Below the pieces are notes generated by a model, which did not search any database, was not told where the DNA came from, and saw only the letters and a list, made by a program, of their open reading frames with translations. A DNA stretch of 64,000 nt, taken from contig JBDNIY010000017.1 of the NCBI GenBank assembly GCA_041688015.1, positions 62,001 to 126,000 on the forward strand, read 5' to 3'. The translations under genes were made by a program, and so were the position numbers. Source of the stretch: Parvibaculum sp041688015 (GTDB taxonomy: Bacteria; Pseudomonadota; Alphaproteobacteria; Parvibaculales; Parvibaculaceae). Of this stretch, positions 8,598-16,276 are shown in pieces (positions within the stretch are counted from its first letter, which is position 1; the number at the start of each line of letters is the position of its first letter).

Positions 8598-9577
8598 CAC
8601 GCGTTCACTCGGATGACGGGCTTGCCGATCATGTTGCGCGTGAGTAAGCGTTGCAGCACGTCACCTGCTTGCGCCAGCGGAAAACTTGCCGTGGGTTCGG
8701 GATGGATTTTACCGGCCACCACCCAGTCGATGAGTTGATGCAGCAGCGGGCCGTTCACTTGCGGGTTCGCGCGAATCTCGCCGCCCCAATCGACGCCGAC
8801 CAACGAAGCGCGTTTTAACAATGCGAGATTCAAGGGCAATTTAGGGATTTCGCCATTGGCAAAACCAACCACAAGGTGGCGGCCACCCGGCACGAGACAG
8901 CGAAAGGCGGTTTCGGAATAGGCCCCACCGACCGGATCATAGACGACATTGACGCCACGCTTTTCGACAAGCGCATCGAGCGCCTTGCGCCATTCGGGCT
9001 GAGAATAATCAACTACCATGTCGGCCCCATGCGCTTTGGCGGCGGCGCGTTTTTCTGCCGTGGAGGCGGCAGCAATGACGCGCGCGCCCATGGCCTTGGC
9101 GACATCAATGGCGGCCATGCCGACACCGCCTGCCGCGCCGAGGATAAGGATCGTCTCGCCCGCCTGCAAATGGCCGCAGGTCTGAAGGCCATAGAGTGCC
9201 GTGCAATAGGAGACGAGAAAACCCGCAGCGGCTTCTGCGCTCATATCGTCGGGAATGGTGGTGCAGAGGGTGGCAGGCAGTACGACTTTTTCGGCCAAGG
9301 CCCCGCGATTGGAGAGCGCCATGACGCGCGCGCCGATGAGATCACCAGAAATGCCCTCGCCCACCGCTTCAATAGTGCCGGCAACCTCAGAGCCCGGCAC
9401 GAAAGGAAGCGGCATCTTGACCTGATAGGTGCCGCGCACCAGCAGCGCATCGACAAAACCAAGGCCCGCCGCTTCGACCGCCAGCAGCACCTGGCCGGGA
9501 CCGGGCACGGGTTCATCGAGATTTTCAACATGGAGGCCTGACGGCTCCCCATAGTTGACGCAGCGTATTGCCCGCAT
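8597..9577 (-). CDS. NADPH:quinone oxidoreductase-family protein (MDR superfamily)
   Basis: A 326-residue zinc-free medium-chain dehydrogenase. It has the N-terminal GroES-like fold (PGPGQVLLAVEAAGLGFVDALL), the nucleotide-binding motif ILGAAGGVGMAAIDVAKAMG, and the family segment GVNVVYDPVGG. No catalytic or structural zinc-cysteine set is present. Such enzymes reduce quinones or enoyl substrates with NADPH. The stop overlaps the bioF start, so it is the first gene of the bioF-bioD transcript. That position is odd: a biotin-related role is possible but not shown by the sequence. Confidence 0.85.
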   Translation of the reverse strand: MRAIRCVNYGEPSGLHVENLDEPVPGPGQVLLAVEAAGLGFVDALLVRGTYQVKMPLPFVPGSEVAGTIEAVGEGISGDLIGARVMALSNRGALAEKVVLPATLCTTIPDDMSAEAAAGFLVSYCTALYGLQTCGHLQAGETILILGAAGGVGMAAIDVAKAMGARVIAAASTAEKRAAAKAHGADMVVDYSQPEWRKALDALVEKRGVNVVYDPVGGAYSETAFRCLVPGGRHLVVGFANGEIPKLPLNLALLKRASLVGVDWGGEIRANPQVNGPLLHQLIDWVVAGKIHPEPTASFPLAQAGDVLQRLLTRNMIGKPVIRVNA

Positions 9578-9708
9578 GGCAGCTAACCTTTGATGGCGTA
9601 TGGGATTTCGATGGGGAGCCTACCGCGCCTTGCATTGCGATGAAAGCTGCCTATGCTTCGGCAAAACTCACCTTTCCACCCCATTTTCATCAGGGGAATG
9701 ACCCGTCC

Positions 9709-10776
9709 ATGAGCATCCAGACCCAAATCGATGAGAGCACCAAGACCCCGAAATCGTCGGTTGTCGCCCGCACCAATCCCAATGATGTGCGCCACGACTG
9801 GGCGCAGGACGAACTACAGGCGCTGTGGGATCTGCCGTTCAACGATTTGATGTTTGAGGCGCAGCTTGTGCATCGCCGCTGGTTCAAGGCGCATGAAGTG
9901 CAGATGTCCACGCTGCTCTCGATCAAGACGGGTGGCTGCCCGGAAGATTGTGGCTATTGCGCACAAAGCTCAAAGTTCGACACCGGCCTTAAGGCGTCGA
10001 AACTGATGGAAGTGGAAAAGGTGCTGAGCGAGGCGCGGCGCGCCAAGGACGCAGGTGCGACACGCTATTGCATGGGAGCCGCCTGGCGCGAGCCTAAAGA
10101 CCGCGACATGGACGCGGTCTGCGCCATGGTCGAAGGCATCAAAGACATGGGCATGGAAACCTGCATGACGCTCGGCATGTTGTCGGGCCAGCAGGTGCAC
10201 CGCCTCTCGCAATCCGGTCTCGACTATTACAACCACAATATCGACACGTCGGAAGAATATTACCCTAACGTCATCACGACACGAACGTTTCAAGATCGCC
10301 TCGATACGCTGGAACGCGTGCGCAACGCGGGCATCAATGTTTGCTCTGGCGGCATTGTCGGCATGGGCGAGAGCCAGGCAGATCGTCTGGGCATGTTGAA
10401 GGCTCTGGCCAATTTGCCCGAGCATCCCCAAAGCGTGCCGATTAACATGCTAATGCCAATGGAAGGCACGCCGCTGGGCATGAGTGAAAAAGTCGATCCC
10501 ATCGATTTCGTGCGCATGATCGCGGTGGCGCGCATCATCATGCCGCAATCGATTGTGCGCCTCGCCGCTGGGCGCGAGTTGATGTCAGACGAACAACAGG
10601 CGCTGTGCTTCATGGCGGGAGCCAATTCGATTTTTGTCGGTGATAAACTCTTGACCGCCAAGAACCCGGAAGCCGACAAGGATCAAGTGCTGTTCAAAAA
10701 ACTCGGCATCGCTTCCATGCCTGCCCATAGCTGCCCTTCGGAGAAGGACGTTTCAGCCAATCGCAAGGTCGGCTGA
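9709..10776 (+). CDS. bioB: biotin synthase
   Basis: A radical-SAM enzyme that inserts sulfur into dethiobiotin. The SAM cluster motif is GGCPEDCGYCAQS; YYNHNIDTS and AGANSIFVGDKLLT are BioB signatures. The 355-residue length fits from the ATG at 9709, which has AGGGGAA upstream; the frame is open further 5' but without conservation. It is divergent from the qor-bioF-bioD unit across 131 bases. I found no BioR-type palindrome (TTATCTATAA-like) in that gap, so the regulator is not evident. Confidence 0.96.
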   Translation: MSIQTQIDESTKTPKSSVVARTNPNDVRHDWAQDELQALWDLPFNDLMFEAQLVHRRWFKAHEVQMSTLLSIKTGGCPEDCGYCAQSSKFDTGLKASKLMEVEKVLSEARRAKDAGATRYCMGAAWREPKDRDMDAVCAMVEGIKDMGMETCMTLGMLSGQQVHRLSQSGLDYYNHNIDTSEEYYPNVITTRTFQDRLDTLERVRNAGINVCSGGIVGMGESQADRLGMLKALANLPEHPQSVPINMLMPMEGTPLGMSEKVDPIDFVRMIAVARIIMPQSIVRLAAGRELMSDEQQALCFMAGANSIFVGDKLLTAKNPEADKDQVLFKKLGIASMPAHSCPSEKDVSANRKVG

Positions 10777-11097
10777 AAGTTCTTCGCGCCAAAAGACCAG
10801 ACGTTCCTTGAGCAGCGATTGCAGAAGATAGGGCGTCAGGTCTTCGTCTTCGATGCTATCCACAATCTCATAGACAAGATTGTCCGGCCCGTGCGTGTTC
10901 CACGCGGCTTGTAGCGCCGTGACGCGATGGGACCCCATGCGCAGTTGAAACCAAATGCCATTTTGTTGCGCTTCGAGGTTTCGGCTTGGGCCAATCCAGC
11001 GCTCGTCCGTGACAAGGCAGCGCACAGCGAAGACGCCGGGCGTTGGTTTCTTTTCCTTATAGGCGCTCACAAGCTGGCGTCTTTTTTCCTTATCCAT
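10753..11097 (-). CDS. GIY-YIG nuclease-family protein
   Basis: A 114-residue protein with the GIY-YIG framework: the two short motifs appear as GVF (in PGVFAVRCLVT) and WIG (RWIGPSRNLEAQQNG), followed by FQLRMGSHRVTALQAAWNTHG and a C-terminal ERLVFW segment with a likely metal-binding glutamate. Stand-alone proteins of this type are common in alphaproteobacteria and have no assigned role. The replacement of the usual tyrosines by F and W leaves nuclease activity open. It is the second gene of a two-gene unit and overlaps the bioB 3' end by 24 bases in convergent orientation. Confidence 0.75.
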   Translation of the reverse strand: MDKEKRRQLVSAYKEKKPTPGVFAVRCLVTDERWIGPSRNLEAQQNGIWFQLRMGSHRVTALQAAWNTHGPDNLVYEIVDSIEDEDLTPYLLQSLLKERLVFWREELSADLAIG

Positions 11098-11100
11098 CGG

Positions 11101-11694
11101 TCAGGCCTTCGAGGGGCGTTTGCGTTCTGCCACGGGAGGAACGATGCGCACAAGTTTCTGGTTCAGGCGATAATGCGCTGATGCGTCGAGCGGCTTTGCC
11201 CAATCGCGCCCGATGGCGTCCCAATCGGGATCCTTCACGTCGATGCCAAGCCCGACCAAAAGCCCCGCTTCGCAGACCACGAATTGATGGCGATAGGGAA
11301 AGAGGAAACGGCCCTTTTGCGTGAGCGCCGCCTTGGCTTCATCATAAGTGACGAACCACGAATTGAGATAGAAGCCGCTGCGGGCAGAAAAAAGCCGGGC
11401 GGTATCAAAGGCAGGCAATTCGATATGGGCCTCTTCGGTCAGATGCTGCCAGTCACGGAAGCCCATTTCGCGCGCGATGACGGCCAGCGCATGCTTGCGC
11501 TGCACGCGCGATTTATCGGCCAGTAGTTCGTTGGCATTGCCATCAGGCCAAAGGCTCGCCAGACGATAGGCCGCGCCAAAGGCCCGGCGCTTGTCGGCGC
11601 TAGCAAAATCCTTCAGCAATTTGCCCGCGCGAATTTTGTATTCGGCCAGCGCGTCGATTTCAGTTTCGGGGGTCGTTGATGGGTCCGTCGCCAC
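11101..11694 (-). CDS. conserved protein of unknown function, paired with a GIY-YIG gene
   Basis: I do not recognise a family. The 197-residue protein is soluble, basic and rich in alanine. It has a helical first half (ALAEYKIRAGKLLKDFASADKRRAFGAAYRL, shown in parts, and HALAVIAREMGFRDWQHLTEEAH) and a second half with aromatic beta-like segments (FYLNSWFVTYDEAKAAL, FLFPYRHQFVVCEAGLLVGLG). Codon usage is like the neighbours. The stop lies 3 bases before the GIY-YIG start, so the two are one operon inserted between bioB and bioA. Confidence 0.7.
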   Translation of the reverse strand: MATDPSTTPETEIDALAEYKIRAGKLLKDFASADKRRAFGAAYRLASLWPDGNANELLADKSRVQRKHALAVIAREMGFRDWQHLTEEAHIELPAFDTARLFSARSGFYLNSWFVTYDEAKAALTQKGRFLFPYRHQFVVCEAGLLVGLGIDVKDPDWDAIGRDWAKPLDASAHYRLNQKLVRIVPPVAERKRPSKA

Positions 11695-11862
11695 GGAATC
11701 CTCCTGTTGTCTGAGCGTCGTTGGTCCGAAGCAACGGCAAACAAGTGAGGGGGTCGCAAAGGCGCAGCGTCATCTCAGATCATTGGCGAAGGTGAGTTCC
11801 TCTTTCTCGGACGGCGGCACCCTTCGCGGCACCGAGGCCTTGTTTAGCTGATCGGGGCGACC

Positions 11863-11892
11863 TTGCCAAGCGGGGCTAAAATCCGCCTATAT
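11863..11892 (+). promoter_or_regulatory. candidate promoter of bioA
   Basis: TTGCCA at 11863-11868 and CTATAT at 11887-11892 are 18 bases apart, placing a start site about 20 bases before the bioA ATG. Only a moderate match. Confidence 0.35.
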
Positions 11893-11920
11893 GCAGGTCG
11901 ATTGATGAAAGGTCTGCCCC

Positions 11921-13219
11921 ATGTCCCTGCCCCCCGCCAATCCGCTTGTGCCCCATCCGCCCAAATGGCTGGCAGACGGCGCAAAACACCTCTGGTTGCC
12001 CTATACGCAGATGCAGACCACGCCGATGGCGCTGCCTGTGGTGAAGACCAAGGGTGTGCGGCTAACGCTGGATGATGGGCGCGAGTTGATCGACGGCACG
12101 TCGTCGTGGTGGACGGCGGCGCATGGCTACAATCATCCTCATATTGCGCAGGCGGTGACGGCACAGCTTGAAAAAATGCCGCATGTGATGCTGGGTGGCC
12201 TCGCGCATGAGCCTGCGGTAACGCTGGCCACGCGGCTCGCCGAACTGTTGCCCGGCGATCTGGGGCATACGTTCTTTTCAGAGTCGGGCTCGGTGTCCGT
12301 TGAAATCGCCATGAAGATGGCGGTGCAATATTGGATCAACAAGGGCGAGACAGGCCGCACGCGGTTTGTCGCTTTTCGCGGCGGCTATCACGGCGACACG
12401 CTGGCGACCATGTCGGTCTGCGATCCCGATGAAGGCATGCATACGCTCTTCAAAGGCACGCTGGCAGAACAATTCATCACTGACCTACCGACAACACCGG
12501 AACGTGTCACCGCCTTTGATGATTTTCTGAAAACGCACAAAGACCAAGTGGCCGCCGTCATCACCGAGCCGCTGGTGCAGGGCGCAGGCGGTATGATCTT
12601 TCATGATACGCAAACGCTGAAAGCCATGCGCGAGGCCTGCGACCGGCATGGCGTGTTGCTGATCCTTGACGAAATTTTTGTCGGCTTCGGGCGCACGGGC
12701 ACCATGTTTGCCTGCGAGGCAGCAGGCATCGTGCCCGACATTGTGACGCTCTCCAAAGCGCTGACCGGCGGCACGATGGCGCTGGCGGCCACCGTCGCGC
12801 GGGCGCATGTGTTTGAGGCGTTTCTGGGCGATAGCGCCGCCAACTGTCTGATGCACGGGCCAACCTATACGGGCAATCCGCTGGCCTGCGCGGCAGCCAA
12901 TGCCTCGCTTGATCTATTCGAGCGCGAACCCCGCATCGCGCAAGTCGCCGCCATCGAAGCGCAGCTCAAACGCGAGCTGGAACCGGCGCGAAAACTCCCC
13001 GGCGTGGTTGACGTGCGCGTTAAGGGGGCCATTGGCGTCATCGAATGTGAGGCCATCAAAGATCCTGAAGCGCTGAAACGGCAATTTATCGAGCAAGGCG
13101 TCTTCATTCGGCCGTTTGGACGCGTCGTCTATCTGACGCCGCCGCTCATCATCGAAAGCGCCGACATAAGCCGCCTGACGACGGCCATGGTGCAAACCGT
13201 TGGCGCGATGCCGCGTTGA
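11921..13219 (+). CDS. bioA: adenosylmethionine--8-amino-7-oxononanoate aminotransferase
   Basis: A class III PLP aminotransferase that makes 7,8-diaminopelargonate using SAM as amino donor. Features seen are LWLPYTQMQT and GTSSWWTAAHGYNHP (BioA substrate-pocket segments), FFSESGSVSVEIAMKMA, the cofactor aspartate in LILDEIFVGFGRTG, and the PLP lysine in LSKALTGGTMAL. The length of 432 is normal. It completes the four-step late pathway with bioF, bioD and bioB, but is transcribed separately from them. Confidence 0.95.
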   Translation: MSLPPANPLVPHPPKWLADGAKHLWLPYTQMQTTPMALPVVKTKGVRLTLDDGRELIDGTSSWWTAAHGYNHPHIAQAVTAQLEKMPHVMLGGLAHEPAVTLATRLAELLPGDLGHTFFSESGSVSVEIAMKMAVQYWINKGETGRTRFVAFRGGYHGDTLATMSVCDPDEGMHTLFKGTLAEQFITDLPTTPERVTAFDDFLKTHKDQVAAVITEPLVQGAGGMIFHDTQTLKAMREACDRHGVLLILDEIFVGFGRTGTMFACEAAGIVPDIVTLSKALTGGTMALAATVARAHVFEAFLGDSAANCLMHGPTYTGNPLACAAANASLDLFEREPRIAQVAAIEAQLKRELEPARKLPGVVDVRVKGAIGVIECEAIKDPEALKRQFIEQGVFIRPFGRVVYLTPPLIIESADISRLTTAMVQTVGAMPR

Positions 13220-13265
13220 GGGCCCTTTGTGGGTGTGACTCGTTAGACACTCTTGCTAGGGGTAG

Positions 13266-13274
13266 TTATCCACA
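13266..13274 (+). promoter_or_regulatory. single perfect DnaA box
   Basis: TTATCCACA matches the DnaA consensus exactly. It lies in the 250-base gap between bioA and the ParA-like gene. No other good DnaA boxes cluster around it, so this is not an origin by itself; it may titrate DnaA or regulate the ParA gene. Confidence 0.45.
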
Positions 13275-13471
13275 CTCATCCTAAATGTTGAGCCAAAATG
13301 GGTCAGCTACTAGTGTGCGTATTGTCTCCGGGGGGAGCTGATTCGCGTGTTCCGCTTTCTGCCGTAACCTCTCAAGAGTCTCACTGCCTGTCAGGCGTCG
13401 GGCGCGCCTTACGGGATGCTTGTTGTCTTCGATCTTACATCACGCCTGCAACGGACTGGGAGGTTCAAAGA

Positions 13472-14152
13472 ATGCACGTCATCGCGTTTGCATCACAAAA
13501 AGGTGGTTCGGGCAAAACAACGCTAGCGGGACATATTGCTGTGGAAGCAGAACGCCGCGAGGCCGGACCCGTGGCGCTGGTCGATACCGATCCGCAAGGT
13601 AGCCTATCGCAATGGTGGAATGCGCGCGAAGCCGAACGCCCCTTTTTTGTCAGAGCCTCGATTGATGGTCTGAAAAATGACCTCGCGCGGCTGAAAGACG
13701 GTGGCGTGCGGCTCGTCATCATTGATACGCCACCAGCCATTACCTCGACCATTGGCCAGGTCATTGGCATGTCAGACCTCGTGGTCATCCCGACGCGCCC
13801 AAGCCCGCATGACCTCAGGGCGGCGGGTGCTACGGTGCGTCTGTGCGAAGAACTCAATAAACCACTGGTTTTTGCGGTGAACGGGGCCGCTCCGCGCGCG
13901 CGCATCACCACCGAGGCCGTGATTGCCCTGTCCCATCACGGCCCCGTCGCGCCGTCGATCATTCACCAGAGAATCGACTTCGCTTCCAGCATGATTGATG
14001 GGCGAACGGTCATGGAAATCGCTTCGCAGACCAAATCACCCCACGAAATTGGTGAATTATGGGGCTTTTTGTCAGATCGGCTCATGGGGCGGGAGACATC
14101 TCCGCTTGTGTCGGGTAATTTCGCCGACACGTCGCTCCGCGGAGCCGCCTGA
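13472..14152 (+). CDS. ParA-family ATPase (orphan)
   Basis: A 226-residue deviant-Walker ATPase: KGGSGKTTLAGHIA at the N-terminus, LVDTDPQGSLSQWW, and the switch-type IIDTPPAI motif. ParA/MinD-like proteins position chromosomes, plasmids or protein complexes using ATP-dependent dimers. No parB lies next to it, so it is not the chromosome-segregation parA; orphan alphaproteobacterial ParAs often position other cargo. The ATG at 13472 is preceded by GGGAGG; the open frame upstream is unconserved. The next gene encodes a SPOR-domain protein 22 bases downstream, suggesting a cell-envelope or division link. Confidence 0.88.
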   Translation: MHVIAFASQKGGSGKTTLAGHIAVEAERREAGPVALVDTDPQGSLSQWWNAREAERPFFVRASIDGLKNDLARLKDGGVRLVIIDTPPAITSTIGQVIGMSDLVVIPTRPSPHDLRAAGATVRLCEELNKPLVFAVNGAAPRARITTEAVIALSHHGPVAPSIIHQRIDFASSMIDGRTVMEIASQTKSPHEIGELWGFLSDRLMGRETSPLVSGNFADTSLRGAA

Positions 14153-14174
14153 GCGCGATCCAGAAAGATAGCCT

Positions 14175-15053
14175 ATGTCTAAAAAGCCCGCCTCTTTGAC
14201 CAGTGACCTGCTTGCCCGCAAGGGAGAGGCCGAACCATCGACCATCGACCCGTCGGCGCGCATGACGCTTTCAGCAGGGTCGGGCTTTTCAGATTCGGGC
14301 GGTGGCCATCCAGATGGCCAACATCATGGTGATCATGAAACGGGTGGGCGCGACAGCGACATCCGCCCCATGCCGCCGGAGCCTGAAATCATCTACACGG
14401 CGGAAGAAACGCGTGCGGGTGGCAGCCATGCGCGGCTCATCATCGTCGCGGTGCTGGGCCTGATCATCGCGGGCGGTATCTTTTTGGCCCTGACCAGCAA
14501 CCAGCAAGGCGGCGTCGCCCCTGTGTCGCCCGATGTGGTGGCCCAAGCGCCCGCCCCGCAACGCGAGCTATCGCCGAGCGAGCAATTGATTGCCGCTGCT
14601 CCAAGCGCACCAATGACGGCTGACACCGTTGCCCCGACCACAGACGAAACACCTGCGCCTCAAGACGAAGTGAGCGAAGCCGCGCCAAGTGAAGCTGCAC
14701 AAACCCCGGCACCAGCCGCCGAAGCAGCCCCAGAAGCTGTCGCACCCGTTGAAGCCGCCAAACCGGCCACCCTAGCCAAAGCAGCCGTCGTGCCACAAGC
14801 AGGCGGCGCCTATGTCGTGCAGCTTCTCGCTTTGCGCGATGACGCCTCTGCAAAGGCGGCGTGGAAAAAGATTTCAGCCAAGCATCACAGCATTCTTGAA
14901 GCCCATGCGCTGGATATTGAAAAGGCCGACCTTGGTAGCAAGGGCGTCTGGTACCGCGTGCGAGCGGCGGGCTTTGCCAGCAAGGCGGTGGCCAATAGGG
15001 CATGCGCAAGCCTCAAGGCCGCAGGCCAGGACTGCCTCGTCAAAAAACGTTAA
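14175..15053 (+). CDS. SPOR-domain membrane protein
   Basis: A 292-residue bitopic protein. The cytoplasmic N-terminus (about 1-85) is followed by one transmembrane helix (LIIVAVLGLIIAGGIFLAL, about 88-106), a long periplasmic Ala/Pro/Glu-rich linker (about 115-205), and a C-terminal SPOR domain (about 212-290: GAYVVQLLALRDDASAKAAWKKI to ASLKAAGQDCLVKK). SPOR domains bind peptidoglycan stripped of stem peptides at the septum. The layout is like FtsN or DamX but not specific to either. It is likely co-transcribed with the ParA-like gene. Confidence 0.85.
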   Translation: MSKKPASLTSDLLARKGEAEPSTIDPSARMTLSAGSGFSDSGGGHPDGQHHGDHETGGRDSDIRPMPPEPEIIYTAEETRAGGSHARLIIVAVLGLIIAGGIFLALTSNQQGGVAPVSPDVVAQAPAPQRELSPSEQLIAAAPSAPMTADTVAPTTDETPAPQDEVSEAAPSEAAQTPAPAAEAAPEAVAPVEAAKPATLAKAAVVPQAGGAYVVQLLALRDDASAKAAWKKISAKHHSILEAHALDIEKADLGSKGVWYRVRAAGFASKAVANRACASLKAAGQDCLVKKR

Positions 15054-15085
15054 AGCCTTCTCTCAGGGCAACTGAAGCCATGTGA

Positions 15086-15444
15086 TCAGGAGCCAAGGAT
15101 AGGCAACCGTGAGGGTGCAAACGAGGCGAAGGTGACAAGCGACACCGCGCGATGCTTCATATAGCCCTTCTCTGACATGGCGTGGACGAGGAATATCTGG
15201 GCATTGACCCATGAGCCAATGATGAGAAGCCAACCTGCCCCTACCGGGATCACTGGAAGGACGGTGGCGATGGCAAATTGCAGCAAGCTCATCATGATAT
15301 TGTCGATGTGACATTGCAGGACGCGTTTGGAATTTTTCAACGGCCCAAAGGGTGTCATGCCGCTGTACATGGCCGTAATGATCCAGCCTTGCATCACCCC
15401 ACGGTGATTTGAATGAGGCCTGATGTGATGAGAATAGATTTCAT
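15086..15444 (-). pseudogene. small four-helix membrane protein gene interrupted by a -1 frameshift
   Basis: Two short frames appear to be halves of one gene. An ATG at 15444 opens MKSILITSGLIQITVG and stops at once. The next frame continues MQGWIITAMYSGMTPFGPLK, with three further hydrophobic segments (MSLLQFAIATVLPVI, GWLLIIGSWVNAQIFLVHAM, VSLVTFASFAPSRLPIL). One extra G in the run of four G (minus strand, around 15396-15400) would join them into one protein of about 120 residues. The join falls inside what would be the first transmembrane helix. The alternatives are a sequencing error, a real pseudogene, or a shorter protein started at the ATG inside GTGATG. I do not recognise the family with confidence. 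Confidence 0.55.
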
Positions 15445-15555
15445 GGCGAGCGTTTCTTTCTTGTTGGTCTTAGTGCCTTTTGGCCGCTTTTGCTGATGCT
15501 TATGCCAGTGTAGGGTCCGGCCAGCAAAATTGAGAAGAGGCGTTCGGGGAAGATA

Positions 15556-16197
15556 ATGATTGAAGCAGTGATCTGGGATTTTGGTGGCGTGCTCACGTCG
15601 AGCCCGTTTGAAGCCTTCGCGCGCTATGAAGAAGCGCGTGGTTTGCCCAAGGATTTTATTCGCGGCCTCAACGCGACCAATCCCGATACCAATGCCTGGG
15701 CGCTGTTTGAGCGCTCGGAAGTGACGCTGGAGCAATTCGACGAATTATTTGCGCAAGAGGCGCTCGCCAAAGGCCATGAGGTGCGTGGGCGCGCCGTCGT
15801 CGAGCTCCTTTCAGGCGATATTCGACCCGCCGTCGTCGCCGCGCTCAAAGCGTGCAAGGCGCGCGTTAAAGTCGGCTGCATCACCAATAATGTGCCCGCA
15901 GGCAAAGGGGCGGGCATGGCGCGCAGCGCCGACAAGGCCGCACAGGTGGCAGAGGTGATGGCGCTGTTTGATCATGTGATCGAAAGCTCCAAGCTCGGCA
16001 TTCGCAAGCCCGATCCACGCATCTATGAACTGGCCTGCGAGACGCTGAAGGTGTCGCCTGCTCATTGCGTTTATCTCGACGATCTGGGGATCAACCTCAA
16101 ACCGGCCAAGGCGCTTGGTATGACCACGATCAAGGTCGGCGATCCCGCGGTGGCCCTTGCAGAGCTTGAAGCTGCCGTCGGGTTTTCGGTCGGTTAG
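15556..16197 (+). CDS. HAD-superfamily hydrolase, epoxide-hydrolase N-terminal (sEH/ACAD10) type
   Basis: A 213-residue HAD phosphatase-like protein. Motif I is AVIWDFGGVLTSSPFEAF; motif II is in VGCITNN; the motif III lysine is in SSKLGIRKPDPRIYE; motif IV is CVYLDDLGINLKPAKALGM. The IRKPDP and DDLGINLKPA segments match the soluble-epoxide-hydrolase N-terminal and ACAD10 group. The second aspartate of the DxD motif is glycine, as in other members of this group. The substrate is unknown. It lies just upstream of a P450 gene on the same strand. Confidence 0.85.
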   Translation: MIEAVIWDFGGVLTSSPFEAFARYEEARGLPKDFIRGLNATNPDTNAWALFERSEVTLEQFDELFAQEALAKGHEVRGRAVVELLSGDIRPAVVAALKACKARVKVGCITNNVPAGKGAGMARSADKAAQVAEVMALFDHVIESSKLGIRKPDPRIYELACETLKVSPAHCVYLDDLGINLKPAKALGMTTIKVGDPAVALAELEAAVGFSVG

Positions 16198-16276
16198 GCG
16201 TCTGACGTTCACAGCCGCTTGAGCGGATCGAGAGTTGCGGCCTATCCTCCTCGTCAGGGAGACGAGGGAGAATAAA

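Noticed and set aside
9578..9708. BioR operator between bioB and qor-bioF
   Set aside because: No TTATCTATAA-like palindrome is present in the divergent gap.
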